64,000 nt of DNA from Pseudomonas sp. WN033 (GCA_002287035.1 NSKG01000014.1:21921-85920), one strand, 5' to 3'; counted from the stretch's first letter, positions 1 through 8,899 are shown. The notes: generated by a model from the sequence alone, not told the origin. Program-made: numbers and translations.

Positions 1-217
1 CGATGCGCTAGCTTTTATTGCCAGCCCGGAGGCGGTCGAGGCGATGGACAGCGTGCGTGAGTTCTCCTTCGACAAGGGCCTGCTTGGCGAGGGTGCTCCC
101 AATGCCGATTTCGTTGGTATCAGCTTCCCCAATGGCGTGACCTTGGGCGATAGCGCTAACATCAAGCTGCGTTTCGACCCCAGCTACATGCAGATGGCGG
201 CCGACGGCGCGCTCTGA
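1..217 (+). CDS. ABC transporter substrate-binding protein, C-terminal fragment (partial)
   Basis: This is the last 71 residues of a protein whose start lies outside the window, read in the frame that ends with TGA at 215-217. The tail (segments such as FDKGLLGEG and IKLRFDPSYM, ending MAADGAL) resembles the C-termini of periplasmic NitT/TauT-type substrate-binding proteins, including those near urea carboxylase genes in pseudomonads. That assignment rests on general resemblance only, since no diagnostic motif is visible in so short a piece. A hairpin with a short T-rich tail follows the stop codon, so this is probably the last gene of its unit. Confidence 0.5.
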   Translation, partial: DALAFIASPEAVEAMDSVREFSFDKGLLGEGAPNADFVGISFPNGVTLGDSANIKLRFDPSYMQMAADGAL

Positions 218-227
218 TATCCATTCA

Positions 228-259
228 CCGTCACCATCGCCCGGTGGTGGCGGTTTATC
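228..259 (+). terminator. probable intrinsic terminator after the partial binding-protein gene
   Basis: CCGTCACCA (228-236) pairs with TGGTGGCGG (245-253) through one G-T wobble across an 8-nt loop, followed by TTTATC. The hairpin lies between the stop at 217 and the TetR start at 270, so it would separate the two genes. The T-tract is short. Confidence 0.5.
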
Positions 260-269
260 CGGAACACCC

Positions 270-881
270 ATGCGTCGAACCAAGGAAGAAGCGGAAAAAA
301 CCCGCCTGAAAGTCATCGAAGCCGCGCTGACCCTGTTCAGCCGCAACGGCTACTCCAATACCACCCTGGCAATGATTGCCAAGGAAGCCGGCTACAGCCG
401 CGGGCCGATCTACTGGCACTTCAAGAACAAGGATGATCTGTACCAAGCGGTATTGGCCTATTCGCAGGAGCCGCTGGACGCTTTGGTAGCCGAGGCGGCG
501 GCCAGTCATCAGCAGCCGCTGCAGGCGATCGAAAGGTTCGCCAGTCGTTGGCTGGAGCTGCTGGTCGAGGATGCCTGGTTTCGTCAGTCGTTCGAGATTC
601 TGCTGAACAAGACTGAACTGACTGAGGCGCTGGCGCCCACGCTCAAACGCGAGCGCAAGCTGACCCGGCGCATCATCGATGCGCTCAGCGCGCTGGTGGC
701 CGAGGCCCAGCGTCAGTCATTGCTGCCTGCGGCACAGAGCCCGGAAAGTCTGGCTTTGCTGATATACACCCAACTGATGGGTGTCACCCAAAGCTGGCTG
801 TTCGCGCCCCGGCTGTTCAGTCTGAAACAGCAGCGGCCGTTCTTTGTTGAGCGTTTGCAGGCGCTGCTGTCACTGCCTTGA
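270..881 (+). CDS. TetR/AcrR-family transcriptional regulator
   Basis: This 203-residue protein has an N-terminal TetR helix-turn-helix at about residues 10-56, including the recognition segment YSRGPIYWHFKNKDDL. The C-terminal ligand and dimer domain resembles the MAATS/AcrR-TtgR group, whose members repress efflux-pump genes and respond to hydrophobic ligands. ATG at 270 is the only sensible start; the ribosome site is weak (GGA about 7 nt upstream). No efflux operon lies beside it in the window. Its nearest downstream gene is a small outer-membrane barrel and the gene before it is an unrelated ABC binding protein, so its target cannot be named. Confidence 0.85.
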   Translation: MRRTKEEAEKTRLKVIEAALTLFSRNGYSNTTLAMIAKEAGYSRGPIYWHFKNKDDLYQAVLAYSQEPLDALVAEAAASHQQPLQAIERFASRWLELLVEDAWFRQSFEILLNKTELTEALAPTLKRERKLTRRIIDALSALVAEAQRQSLLPAAQSPESLALLIYTQLMGVTQSWLFAPRLFSLKQQRPFFVERLQALLSLP

Positions 882-949
882 GGCTGAGGCGCTTTTTTGT
901 TTTGTCAGACTATGGCGCAATGCCTTTATCTGGTCGTATGATTGCCCCA

Positions 950-997
950 CTCGGGCCGGGAGAGGCCGAGTAACGGAACCACCGCCATGAAGGCGGT
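950..997 (+). other. leader hairpins upstream of the outer-membrane barrel gene
   Basis: Two potential hairpins precede the gene at 1028: an imperfect one formed by CTCGGGCC (950-957) and GGCCGAG (964-970), and a perfect 6-bp one formed by ACCGCC (981-986) and GGCGGT (992-997). They probably fold in the 5' leader of the mRNA. No role is shown by the sequence. Confidence 0.3.
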
Positions 998-1027
998 TAT
1001 GACAAGTCAGATGGAGATGTCACAATA

Positions 1028-1642
1028 ATGTTCAAGAAAACCCTGCTTTCTGCCGCCGTAATCAGCCTGGCCAGCCTGACTGGCGTTGCCCAAGCCGAAC
1101 AGGTCAACGGCTACCTGTTTGCCAGTGTCGGTCAGTCCGATGCGGATGTTTCCAAGAGCGCTCTCGACAACTATTGGGGGGTTGTACCGGGCGTCAGCTC
1201 CTCCCTCGATACCAAGGACACGGCCTTCAAGATCGGTGCCGGTATTCAGCTAAACCCATACGTGGGCGTGGAGTTCCAGTACATTGACCTGGGCGAACTC
1301 AGCTACAAGGCCACTGGTGGGGTCGCGGTTGCCAGAACGACCGCTGAAACCCAGGGTCTGGGGCTTAACGCCGTAGGGACCCTGCCGCTGGATCGCCTGA
1401 GCCTGTTCGGCAAGGTTGGCTATCATCAGCTGCGTACCAAGGCCAAGGACAAGTTCACAGTATTTGGCATCACTGATAGCGAAAGCTACTCGGACAAGGA
1501 GTGGGTCTGGTCCTGGGGTGTTGGTGCCAGCCTGATGCTGACCCAAAGCTTCAGCCTGGTGGCCGAGTATGAGCGCTACCGCGATGTTGCCGATACCTAC
1601 GATGTGGATTTTGTCTCTGCAGGTCTGCGTTACAACTTCTGA
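1028..1642 (+). CDS. OmpA/OmpW-like eight-stranded outer-membrane beta-barrel protein
   Basis: The 204-residue precursor starts with a clear signal peptide (MFKKTLLSAAVISL..., cut after AQA at about residue 23). The mature part alternates polar and hydrophobic residues as in small outer-membrane barrels and ends in YNF, the terminal aromatic residue recognised by the BAM complex. It matches the general OMP_b-brl/OmpA transmembrane type and has no peptidoglycan-binding domain. It stands alone between the TetR gene and a convergent operon and is closed by a strong hairpin. Its function is unknown. Confidence 0.75.
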   Translation: MFKKTLLSAAVISLASLTGVAQAEQVNGYLFASVGQSDADVSKSALDNYWGVVPGVSSSLDTKDTAFKIGAGIQLNPYVGVEFQYIDLGELSYKATGGVAVARTTAETQGLGLNAVGTLPLDRLSLFGKVGYHQLRTKAKDKFTVFGITDSESYSDKEWVWSWGVGASLMLTQSFSLVAEYERYRDVADTYDVDFVSAGLRYNF

Positions 1643-1660
1643 TCGTCTGCGGTGCTCATC

Positions 1661-1696
1661 ACAAAGGCGGTGCCTCGGCATCGCCTTTGTCGTTTC
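1661..1696. terminator. bidirectional intrinsic terminator
   Basis: ACAAAGGCG (1661-1669) and CGCCTTTGT (1682-1690) form a 9-bp stem extended inward by TGCC/GGCA, followed by TCGTTT. It lies between the stop of the barrel gene (1642) and the stop of the convergent aldo/keto reductase gene (1701), so it can serve both. Confidence 0.8.
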
Positions 1697-1700
1697 TGGC

Positions 1701-2645
1701 TTACAGACTTTCCAGGTGAGTAATCATTCGCTGGCGCATGTCGGCATCCGGTAGTGCGCCGAGCGCGGCGCCCATATTGTCGATCATGTGATGCGGGCGG
1801 CTGGTGGCCGGGGTGGCGCAGGTCACCGCCGGGTGGGCGAGCACGAACTTGAGGAAGAACTGAGCCCAGGAGTGGGCGTTGAACTCGCTCGCCCAGTCCG
1901 GCACTTCATGGCCGCGGACCCGATCCCACAGGCGGGTCCGGCCGAATGGTGCATAGACCAGTACGGCAATACCCTTCTCCTGGGCCAGTGGCAGGATGCG
2001 TTGCTCCATGGTCAGGTTGTCGATGGCGTAATCAATGCCGATAAAATCCAGCGGTTCGCGTTGCATTACCTGCTCCAGATACTCGTACTGTTGAGCGAAG
2101 GTGGTAGTGACGCCGATATGCCGTACCCGGCCCTGTTCGCGCACATCCTTGAGCAGTCCCAGTTGGGTTGGCACATCGCTCAGGTTGTGGACCTGAATCA
2201 GGTCGATCACCGGTTTGTCGATCCGGGCGAACGAGGCCTCCAGTTGCGCTTGCGCCGCCTGCGGGTCGGCCTGACCGCCGCTGCGTCCGGCGACATTCAG
2301 CTTGGTGGCCCAGAATAGTTTTTCGGCGATACCTTCCTGATTGGCGATACGCCCGGCGACTTCTTCCGAAGCGCCATAACCGGGTGCGGTGTCGAACACG
2401 CTGCCGCCATGCTCGTGCATGGCTAGCAATACCTCGCGCAGCGCCTGAACATCTGCGCTGCCGGCCACGCGCGAGAAGGTTGCCGAACTACCGAGTCCGA
2501 CCGCTGGCAGCATCTGACCGGAAGATGGCACACGGCGGGTAATCAGTGGCAGTGCTTGGTCGCTGGCCCACAGCAGGCTGGGCTTGAGGCTCAGGGCGGC
2601 GCCGCTGAGCAGCGCCAGCTTCAGATAGTCACGACGGGAGATCAT
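1701..2645 (-). CDS. Tat-exported aldo/keto reductase
   Basis: This 314-residue protein has a twin-arginine signal (SRRDYLKLAL at residues 3-12, then a hydrophobic stretch), which predicts export of a folded, cofactor-loaded enzyme. The aldo/keto reductase barrel follows with the family's catalytic residues: Asp and Tyr in FDTAPGYG, Lys in ATKLN and His in IQVHN. The open frame extends further upstream, but ATG at 2645 is preceded by GGAGGA and begins the Tat signal, so I take it as the start. It overlaps the end of the upstream carrier gene by 17 bp, which indicates one transcript. The substrate is unknown. Confidence 0.88.
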   Translation of the reverse strand: MISRRDYLKLALLSGAALSLKPSLLWASDQALPLITRRVPSSGQMLPAVGLGSSATFSRVAGSADVQALREVLLAMHEHGGSVFDTAPGYGASEEVAGRIANQEGIAEKLFWATKLNVAGRSGGQADPQAAQAQLEASFARIDKPVIDLIQVHNLSDVPTQLGLLKDVREQGRVRHIGVTTTFAQQYEYLEQVMQREPLDFIGIDYAIDNLTMEQRILPLAQEKGIAVLVYAPFGRTRLWDRVRGHEVPDWASEFNAHSWAQFFLKFVLAHPAVTCATPATSRPHHMIDNMGAALGALPDADMRQRMITHLESL

Positions 2646-3945
2646 GGCGGGTTCCTCCGGGTTCTGGTGTGGAAGTCGGGGTGTCGGCCTGACGCTGTTG
2701 GGCGCGACCGAGCCATAGGCCCAGCGCGGCCCAGACCAGCGCCAACGGCACGGCGACACTGGCGACGGCCGCCAGTCCCATGCCCAGGCGCCCCAGTAAA
2801 CCTTCGGTCTGGGCGCCGACCACATCGCCGGCACGGTAGATGAAGGTATCGATAAAGGCTTTGGCTTTGTACTTGTCCTCACGGCTGACCACGGTAAACA
2901 GGGTTTCCCGGGCCGGGCGCATCAGGGCGCGCTGCACCGCACGGAAGCAGGCTTCGAACACGATCAGTGCGGTCAGCGAGCCGACCACTGCCAGGCCGAT
3001 GAAGCCCAGCGCTGCGGTCAGCGGTAGCAGAGCCAGAGTGATGTGCACGCCAATGCGTTTCATCAGGTGGCCAGCCACCAGTATCTGCAGAAACAGGGTT
3101 GCCAGCTGGGTGATCAGGTCGATGCGGGCGAACAGCGCGGTACGCATATCCAGGCCCTCACCTTGGGCAGCAACCATCTGCAGCCGGGTGAAATAGATGA
3201 AGGTGGCCATGATCGCCAGAATCACCACGTAGCTGGCGATTCCCAGCAGGTAGCGCGAACTTAACAGTGCGCGCAGACCTTCCCAGGCGCTGCCACCGAT
3301 ACGCTCGGGTTCGGCTGCCGGTGGCTGGCCGGGTGGGCGCTCTGGTTGCAGGCGGGCGATGCCCCAGGCGGCGGCCAGGGCCAGCAGCAGAAAACCGCAG
3401 GACACCAGCAACAGTTGCGCAGTGCCCAGCGGCTCAGCCAGGCGAGTAGCCAGCCAGGGCCCGAAAATCGCCCCGCTGGTGCCGCCAACCGCGATCAGGC
3501 CGAAGAACCTTTTGCTCTGTTCGAGACTGAAACGGTCGGCCATCAAGGCCCAAAACACCATGGTGGTGAACAGGTTGAAGACGCTGAACCAGACATAGAA
3601 CACCTGGCCGGTAGTGATGCCGATTACCTGCGGCGAGAGTCGCAATACGGCATGGAACAGCAGCAGGCTGACAATGAAGAACAGGTAGGTCAGGGTGATG
3701 AAAGTCAGTCGGCGCAGGCGGCTGACCAGCAGGCCGAACAATGGATTGACCAACAGGGTGATCAGCGCGGTACCGATGAACAGCCAGCGCACTGCATCAA
3801 TCCCGCCCTGCATGCCCAACGCCTCACGCGCCGGGCGCAGGACCATCAGCGCGGTCAGCACGCAGAAGAAGAAGGCCACCGCAAGACTGACCGGCAGCAG
3901 CTCTTTACGGCGCAGATTGAACAGGCGTTGCAATGCCTCGCTCAT
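2629..3945 (-). CDS. MFS/TlcC-type carrier (NTP/NDP exchange transporter-like)
   Basis: This 438-residue integral membrane protein has about 12 hydrophobic segments. Its N-terminus (RRKELLPVSLAVAFFFCVLT) and central parts resemble the bacterial TLC/ADP-ATP carrier-like branch of the major facilitator superfamily. Free-living bacteria carry such proteins without evidence of nucleotide exchange, so the substrate should be considered unknown. The hydrophilic C-terminal tail ends inside the ribosome site of the aldo/keto reductase, and the two genes overlap by 17 bp. Confidence 0.75.
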   Translation of the reverse strand: MSEALQRLFNLRRKELLPVSLAVAFFFCVLTALMVLRPAREALGMQGGIDAVRWLFIGTALITLLVNPLFGLLVSRLRRLTFITLTYLFFIVSLLLFHAVLRLSPQVIGITTGQVFYVWFSVFNLFTTMVFWALMADRFSLEQSKRFFGLIAVGGTSGAIFGPWLATRLAEPLGTAQLLLVSCGFLLLALAAAWGIARLQPERPPGQPPAAEPERIGGSAWEGLRALLSSRYLLGIASYVVILAIMATFIYFTRLQMVAAQGEGLDMRTALFARIDLITQLATLFLQILVAGHLMKRIGVHITLALLPLTAALGFIGLAVVGSLTALIVFEACFRAVQRALMRPARETLFTVVSREDKYKAKAFIDTFIYRAGDVVGAQTEGLLGRLGMGLAAVASVAVPLALVWAALGLWLGRAQQRQADTPTSTPEPGGTRHDLPS

Positions 3946-4275
3946 TGGGCCTCCCAGGCAGCAATCCTTTTCAGGTTAGTCATGCTGGGGTGCCATTGCC
4001 TTGAGAGGTATGTGGAAATGTGTCGCCGCTTTGGGTCACCACAGCGTTCCCCTTGGTGTCATGGCAAGGAGTGCAGCGATGCGGCCATCCAGAGGGCGTA
4101 TGGATCACCACGGCGCTTTGCGCCTCGTGATGACGGGAGGGAGAGTGATGGGGTGGTGAGGGGGGGGAGTCGAGGGCGGCGGGGCCACCCTCGGGGTCAT
4201 GGCGAGGAGCGTAGCGACGTGGCCATCCAGAAGTATTGCTGGATTACCACGAAGCCAGGCTCCTGCGCCGGCGGT
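3946..4275. repeat. intergenic region with dispersed inverted-repeat elements
   Basis: The 330 bp gap holds two direct copies (4058-4092 and 4196-4230) of a 35-bp element built on GTCATGGC-AGGAG-GCAGCGA-GGCCATCCAG. An inverted arm at 4101-4134 (TGGATCACCACGGCG... CTCGTGATGAC) and a shorter one at 4241-4257 lie between and after them. Each direct copy faces an inverted arm, so foldback structures are possible. The core (TCAT.GCGAGGAGCG.AGCGACG..GCCATCCAG) resembles a small dispersed repeat seen in many bacterial genomes. I see no gene here. Confidence 0.75.
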
Positions 4276-6240
4276 TTAGCGTACTGGTTCGACAATCGGG
4301 AAGTTGCTGGCTGGCTCCTCGACCATCTGAAGCAGGGCGAAGAAGGCTTGGGGTTCGCCTTCAATCCTGATTTGTCCGCCCTTGACTGCCTCGGGGAAGG
4401 TGGTGCGGCGTAGCAGGATCTGGTCCAGGGTTTCGCGGGTCATGCTGACGCTGGCGTGCGGTTGCTCGGCCTGGCTACCGGCGCGGTAGGTCAGGGTGGC
4501 GTTCTGCAGGTTGAGCCGGTAGTGCTCGTCCAGGTCGGTCAGCGACCAGTTGATCACCAGATGCTTGCCGTCGGCCTTCTCCGGGTTCAGGCGCACCGCC
4601 AGCAGGTCGAAGAACATGCCGGCTTCCAGTGCCTGCAGCATATCCGGATCCAGACCGCCGCGCCGAGCCTCGCCGACACCGTTGCGCAGCTCCTGCGCGC
4701 CCATCAGATATGCACCACGCCAGGTGCCGGCCTCAGCCTGATAACCCAGTTGTTCCAGCGCATCGGCCCCTAGTTCGCGAGCGGCACGGTTGTCCGGGTC
4801 GGCAAATACGGCCTGGCTCATGACCCAGGCGACCCAGCGGTACTCGCCATTGGCGAAGTCTTTGCGCGCCTGCTCGAGCACCTTGTTGGCTCCGCCCATG
4901 TACTCGATGGTCTTGGCGGCGTTCTGGCGTGGCGGCAGCGGGTCGAGGTTGGCCGGGTTGGCGTCGTACCAGCCCATGTAGCGTTGGTAAACACCCCGGG
5001 CGTTGTGCTTGAGGGTGCCGTAGTAACCGCGGGCATACCACTCCTGATCGAGGCTGGCCGGCAGCTTGATATTTTCGGCGATGTCACCGGGCAACTGGCC
5101 TTTGTTCATCATCCGCACGGTCTGGTCATGAATGAACTTGTACAGGTCGCGCTGCACCGCGAGGAAGTGCTGAGCCCGCTCGCGTTCCCAGATCGGCCAG
5201 TGGTGCTGGGCAATCAAGATGTCGGCACGCTCGCCGAAGCGCTCCAGTGCCTTGTCGATGTAGTGCGACCAGGCGCTGGCGTCACGGATCGCGGCACCGC
5301 GGATGGTGTAGATGTTGTGCAGGTGCTGGCTGGTGATTTCGGCGGTGTTGAGCACCTTGAACTGCGGAAAGTACATCATCATTTCCGCCTCGGCTTCAGT
5401 GCCGTGGGCCATCTGGAATTCGATTTCTATGCCGTCGATGGTCAGGGTCGCATCATCGGGCACGGTATTGGTTGGTGCGATCAGCGACAGTGGGCCGCTG
5501 GCCAGCGCCTTGCCCAGACCGGTATCGACGTGCCCGCGCTCGCCAGCCGGCAGCCCGGCGCCGAACTGATAGGTGGCGCGCCGGGCCATGGCATTGCCGG
5601 CAATTACGTTTTCCGAAACGGCATGCGCCATAAAGCCATAAGGGGCGTACACCTTGACCTTGCCGGCGCGAACGTCGGCTTCGTCGATCACGCCCTTGAC
5701 GCCACCAAAGTGGTCGGCGTGGTTGTGAGTGTAGAGCACGGCCACTACCGGTTTTTGCGGCCGGTGCTGGTAGTACAGCTCAAGACCGGCCTTGGCGGTG
5801 GCTGGGGTCAGCAGCGGATCGATGATGATCAGCCCGGTCTCGCCCTCGATAATGGTCATGTTGGCCAGGTCCATGCCGCGAATCTGGTACATGCCTTCAA
5901 CCACTTCGAACAGACCATGAATGGCATTCAACCGGGCCTGGCGCCAGAGGCTGGGATTGACCGTGGCGGGGGCCTGCTCCTTGTCGAGGAAGGCATAAGC
6001 GGCCATGTTCCAGGCAGTGTGACCGCTGTCATCGACCACCAGACCATCTGGTAGCGCGGCAATGAAGCCCCGCCGGGCGTCGTCGAAGGCCCGGGTGTCG
6101 GCAAACGGCAGTTGCTCAAGCGCGGCACTGTTGGCGGCGGCGGTGGTCGGTTCGGCTGGTTTCGGCGTGGCCAGGCTGGCACCGCTCAGGGCCAGCCCGA
6201 GCAGACCCAGACCCAGTTGGCGGGGCAGGGAGTTGGACAT
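4276..6240 (-). CDS. sdsA: SdsA1-type alkylsulfatase (linear primary-alkylsulfatase)
   Basis: The 654-residue precursor hydrolyses alkyl sulfate esters such as SDS to the alcohol and sulfate, in the periplasm or outside the cell. An N-terminal signal sequence (MSNSLPRQLGLGLLGLALSG) is followed by a metallo-beta-lactamase domain with the zinc motif THNHADHFGG, then a helical dimerisation region and a C-terminal SCP2-like domain, in the usual order for the family. The length fits Pseudomonas SdsA1 (about 658). An in-frame ATG lies further upstream at 6309, but ATG 6240 has GGAGAA before it and begins the signal peptide. It is transcribed alone, divergently from the polyamine genes. Confidence 0.9.
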   Translation of the reverse strand: MSNSLPRQLGLGLLGLALSGASLATPKPAEPTTAAANSAALEQLPFADTRAFDDARRGFIAALPDGLVVDDSGHTAWNMAAYAFLDKEQAPATVNPSLWRQARLNAIHGLFEVVEGMYQIRGMDLANMTIIEGETGLIIIDPLLTPATAKAGLELYYQHRPQKPVVAVLYTHNHADHFGGVKGVIDEADVRAGKVKVYAPYGFMAHAVSENVIAGNAMARRATYQFGAGLPAGERGHVDTGLGKALASGPLSLIAPTNTVPDDATLTIDGIEIEFQMAHGTEAEAEMMMYFPQFKVLNTAEITSQHLHNIYTIRGAAIRDASAWSHYIDKALERFGERADILIAQHHWPIWERERAQHFLAVQRDLYKFIHDQTVRMMNKGQLPGDIAENIKLPASLDQEWYARGYYGTLKHNARGVYQRYMGWYDANPANLDPLPPRQNAAKTIEYMGGANKVLEQARKDFANGEYRWVAWVMSQAVFADPDNRAARELGADALEQLGYQAEAGTWRGAYLMGAQELRNGVGEARRGGLDPDMLQALEAGMFFDLLAVRLNPEKADGKHLVINWSLTDLDEHYRLNLQNATLTYRAGSQAEQPHASVSMTRETLDQILLRRTTFPEAVKGGQIRIEGEPQAFFALLQMVEEPASNFPIVEPVR

Positions 6241-6439
6241 TGTTGTTCTCCGTTGAGGGGGTATCAGATCTACTATAGGTGTATAGCTGAATAGGTCTAA
6301 TGCATTCATGTTGCTGATTTGATGCGTTTTAGGTATTTCGCAAGGATATCTGTCTTTAAACTGACTTGAATGCGCGTTAGGCTGGCGAATCTTGAGAGAT
6401 GACGGGGTATTTTTACTCGAAGCGTGGCGACCTTTACTC

Positions 6440-6445
6440 TATAAT
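6440..6445 (+). promoter_or_regulatory. candidate -10 box upstream of nspC
   Basis: A perfect TATAAT lies 62 bp before the nspC start inside the 267-bp divergent gap (6241-6507). No good -35 hexamer stands at the usual spacing; TTTTAC at 6411 is 23 bp away. The promoter is therefore plausible but incomplete by eye. Confidence 0.45.
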
Positions 6446-6507
6446 CGCGCGCTTTCTCGAAAAACCGGGGGTACCCGGAGCCTGGAACCGCAGGAGGTAA
6501 CACCGAA

Positions 6508-7605
6508 TTGATCCAGACGCCCTACTACCTGATCGACAAGAGCAAGCTCAAGCGCAACATGGACATCATCCAGTACGTGCGCGAGCAGTCCGGAGCCAAG
6601 GCCCTGCTGGCCCTCAAGTGCTTCGCCACCTGGTCGGTATTCGACCTGATGAGCCAGTACATGGACGGCACCACCTCTTCCTCGCTCAACGAGGTCAAGC
6701 TGGGCAAGCTCAAATTCGGTGGTGAAACCCACGCCTACAGCGTCGCCTACGCCGATCACGAGATCGAAGAAGTGCTGGCGCATTCGGACAAGATCATCTT
6801 CAACTCGATCGGTCAGCTCGAACGCTTCGAGCAGGCTTCGGCCAACCACGTGCGCGGCCTGCGTCTGAACCCCGGTGTCTCCAGTTCCGAATTCATCATC
6901 GCCGACCCGTCGCGGCCGTTCAGCCGCCTGGGCGAGTGGGATGCTGACAAGGTGCTGAAGGTCATCGACAAGATCTCCGGCTTCATGATCCACAACAACT
7001 GTGAGAACAGTGATTTCGCTCTGTTCGACCAGATGTTGAATCGGATCGAAGAGCGTTTCGGCGCGCTGCTGGAACAGGTCGAGTGGGTTAGTCTGGGCGG
7101 CGGCATCCACTTCACCGGTGAGGGTTACCCGGTCGATGCCTTCTGTGCCCGCCTCAAGGCGTTTTCCCAGCGCTACGGCGTGCAGGTCTATCTGGAGCCC
7201 GGCGAGGCCGCCATTACCCAGAGCACCTCACTGGAAGTCACGGTGCTCGACACCCTGTTCAACGGCAAGCAACTGGCGATCGTCGACAGCTCGATCGAAG
7301 CGCACATGCTTGACCTGCTGATCTATCGTCAACCGGCGAAGATGGAGCCCTGCGATGGTCCGTACCCGTACATGGTGTGCGGCAAGTCGTGCCTGGCCGG
7401 TGACATCTTCGGTGAGTTCAATTTTGATCGTGAACTGAAGGTCGGCGACCGGCTGTCGTTTATCGACGCCGCTGGCTACACCATGGTCAAGAAGAACTGG
7501 TTCAACGGCGTGCAAATGCCGGCGATCGCGGTGCGCCAACTGGATGGCAGCATCGAACTGGTCAGGGAATTCGGTTTCGAAGACTTTGTCAGCAGCCTCT
7601 CCTGA
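6508..7605 (+). CDS. nspC: carboxynorspermidine/carboxyspermidine decarboxylase
   Basis: This 365-residue fold-III PLP enzyme removes CO2 from carboxynorspermidine or carboxyspermidine, giving norspermidine or spermidine. The PLP lysine is K37 in LALKCF, and the C-terminal barrel contains LEPGEA and CGKSCLAGD, which carries the active-site cysteine expected in the alanine-racemase-like decarboxylases. It starts with TTG at 6508: a strong AGGAGG (6492-6497) sits 10 nt upstream, and the sequence begins IQTPYYLIDK as in the family. The dehydrogenase making its substrate follows 55 bp downstream, so the two form an operon. Confidence 0.92.
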   Translation: MIQTPYYLIDKSKLKRNMDIIQYVREQSGAKALLALKCFATWSVFDLMSQYMDGTTSSSLNEVKLGKLKFGGETHAYSVAYADHEIEEVLAHSDKIIFNSIGQLERFEQASANHVRGLRLNPGVSSSEFIIADPSRPFSRLGEWDADKVLKVIDKISGFMIHNNCENSDFALFDQMLNRIEERFGALLEQVEWVSLGGGIHFTGEGYPVDAFCARLKAFSQRYGVQVYLEPGEAAITQSTSLEVTVLDTLFNGKQLAIVDSSIEAHMLDLLIYRQPAKMEPCDGPYPYMVCGKSCLAGDIFGEFNFDRELKVGDRLSFIDAAGYTMVKKNWFNGVQMPAIAVRQLDGSIELVREFGFEDFVSSLS

Positions 7606-7660
7606 GGCTATCCCACTACTCGCTCCCAGCCCGTCCAAGGAGGCGTTTCGAGGAAGAGAA

Positions 7661-8899
7661 ATGAAGAAAAACGTTCTGATTATTGGTGCCGGTGGTGTGG
7701 CCCAGGTGGTCGCACACAAGTGCGCCCAGCACAACGATGTGCTGGGCAATATCCATATCGCTTCGCGCACGCTGGATAAATGCCAGCAGATCGTCGACAG
7801 CGTTAGGGAAAAGGGCAGCCTCAAGGTTGCCGGTGAATTGCAAGCCCATGCTCTGGATGCGCTCGATGTCGAGGCCACCAAGGCGTTGATTGACAAGACA
7901 CAGTCGCAACTGGTGATCAATGTCGGATCGGCTTTCATCAATATGTCGGTACTTCAGGCCTGCATCGAAACCGGTGCCGCCTACCTCGATACCGCCATTC
8001 ACGAAGAGCCGGACAAGATCTGTGAAAACCCGCCGTGGTACGCCAACTACGAATGGAAGCGCAAGGCGATCTGCGAAGAGAAGGGCATCACCGCGATTCT
8101 CGGCGTCGGCTTCGACCCGGGTGTGGTCAACGCCTATGCTGCGCTGGCGGTCAACGAGTATTTCGACACTGTCGACGAAATCGACATCATCGACATCAAT
8201 GCTGGCAGCCATGGCAAGTACTTCGCCACCAACTTCGACCCGGAAATCAACTTCCGCGAGTTTACCGGGCGGGTCTGGTCCTGGCAGAACAGCCAGTGGA
8301 CTCAGAACAGCATGTTCGAGATCAAGCGTACCGACGACCTGCCGGTGGTTGGTTCGCAGACCAGCTACATGACCGGGCATGACGAACTGCACTCGCTGTC
8401 GCAGAATCTGAATGTGCCCAACATCCGCTTCTGGATGGGCTTTGGCGAGCACTACATCAACGTCTTCACCGTGCTGAAGAACCTCGGGCTGTTGTCCGAA
8501 CAGCCGGTCAAGACCGCCGAAGGCCTGGAAGTGGTGCCGCTCAAGGTGGTCAAGGCCGTGTTGCCTGATCCGTCCTCGCTGGCGCCGAACTACAGCGGCA
8601 AGACCTGCATCGGTGACGTGGTCAAGGGCAAGAAGGACGGGGTAGACAAGGAAGTGTTCATCTACAACGTCGCTGACCATGCCGAGGCCTATCAGGAAGT
8701 TGGTAGCCAGGGCATTTCCTACACTGCCGGCGTGCCGCCGGTCGCCGCGGCGATCCTGATCGCCAACGGCAGCTGGGATGTGCAGAAGATGGTCAACGTT
8801 GAAGAACTCGATCCCAAGCCGTTTATCAACCTGCTCAATGAGATGGGTCTGCCGACCCGAATCAAGGATGAGCAGGGCGACCGGGCTCTGAGTTTCTGA
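7661..8899 (+). CDS. carboxynorspermidine synthase (saccharopine dehydrogenase-like)
   Basis: This 412-residue NADPH-dependent dehydrogenase is expected to join aspartate semialdehyde to diaminopropane or putrescine by reductive condensation, giving carboxynorspermidine or carboxyspermidine for NspC. The N-terminal Rossmann motif is IIGAGGVAQVV (about residues 6-16), and the rest follows the saccharopine dehydrogenase family (VGFDPGVVNAY, SYTAGVPPVAAA). ATG 7661 is chosen because GAGGAAGAGAA stands just before it and the glycine-rich loop follows at once; an open frame extends upstream into nspC without a ribosome site. Whether the natural product is norspermidine or spermidine cannot be decided here. 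Confidence 0.92.
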   Translation: MKKNVLIIGAGGVAQVVAHKCAQHNDVLGNIHIASRTLDKCQQIVDSVREKGSLKVAGELQAHALDALDVEATKALIDKTQSQLVINVGSAFINMSVLQACIETGAAYLDTAIHEEPDKICENPPWYANYEWKRKAICEEKGITAILGVGFDPGVVNAYAALAVNEYFDTVDEIDIIDINAGSHGKYFATNFDPEINFREFTGRVWSWQNSQWTQNSMFEIKRTDDLPVVGSQTSYMTGHDELHSLSQNLNVPNIRFWMGFGEHYINVFTVLKNLGLLSEQPVKTAEGLEVVPLKVVKAVLPDPSSLAPNYSGKTCIGDVVKGKKDGVDKEVFIYNVADHAEAYQEVGSQGISYTAGVPPVAAAILIANGSWDVQKMVNVEELDPKPFINLLNEMGLPTRIKDEQGDRALSF

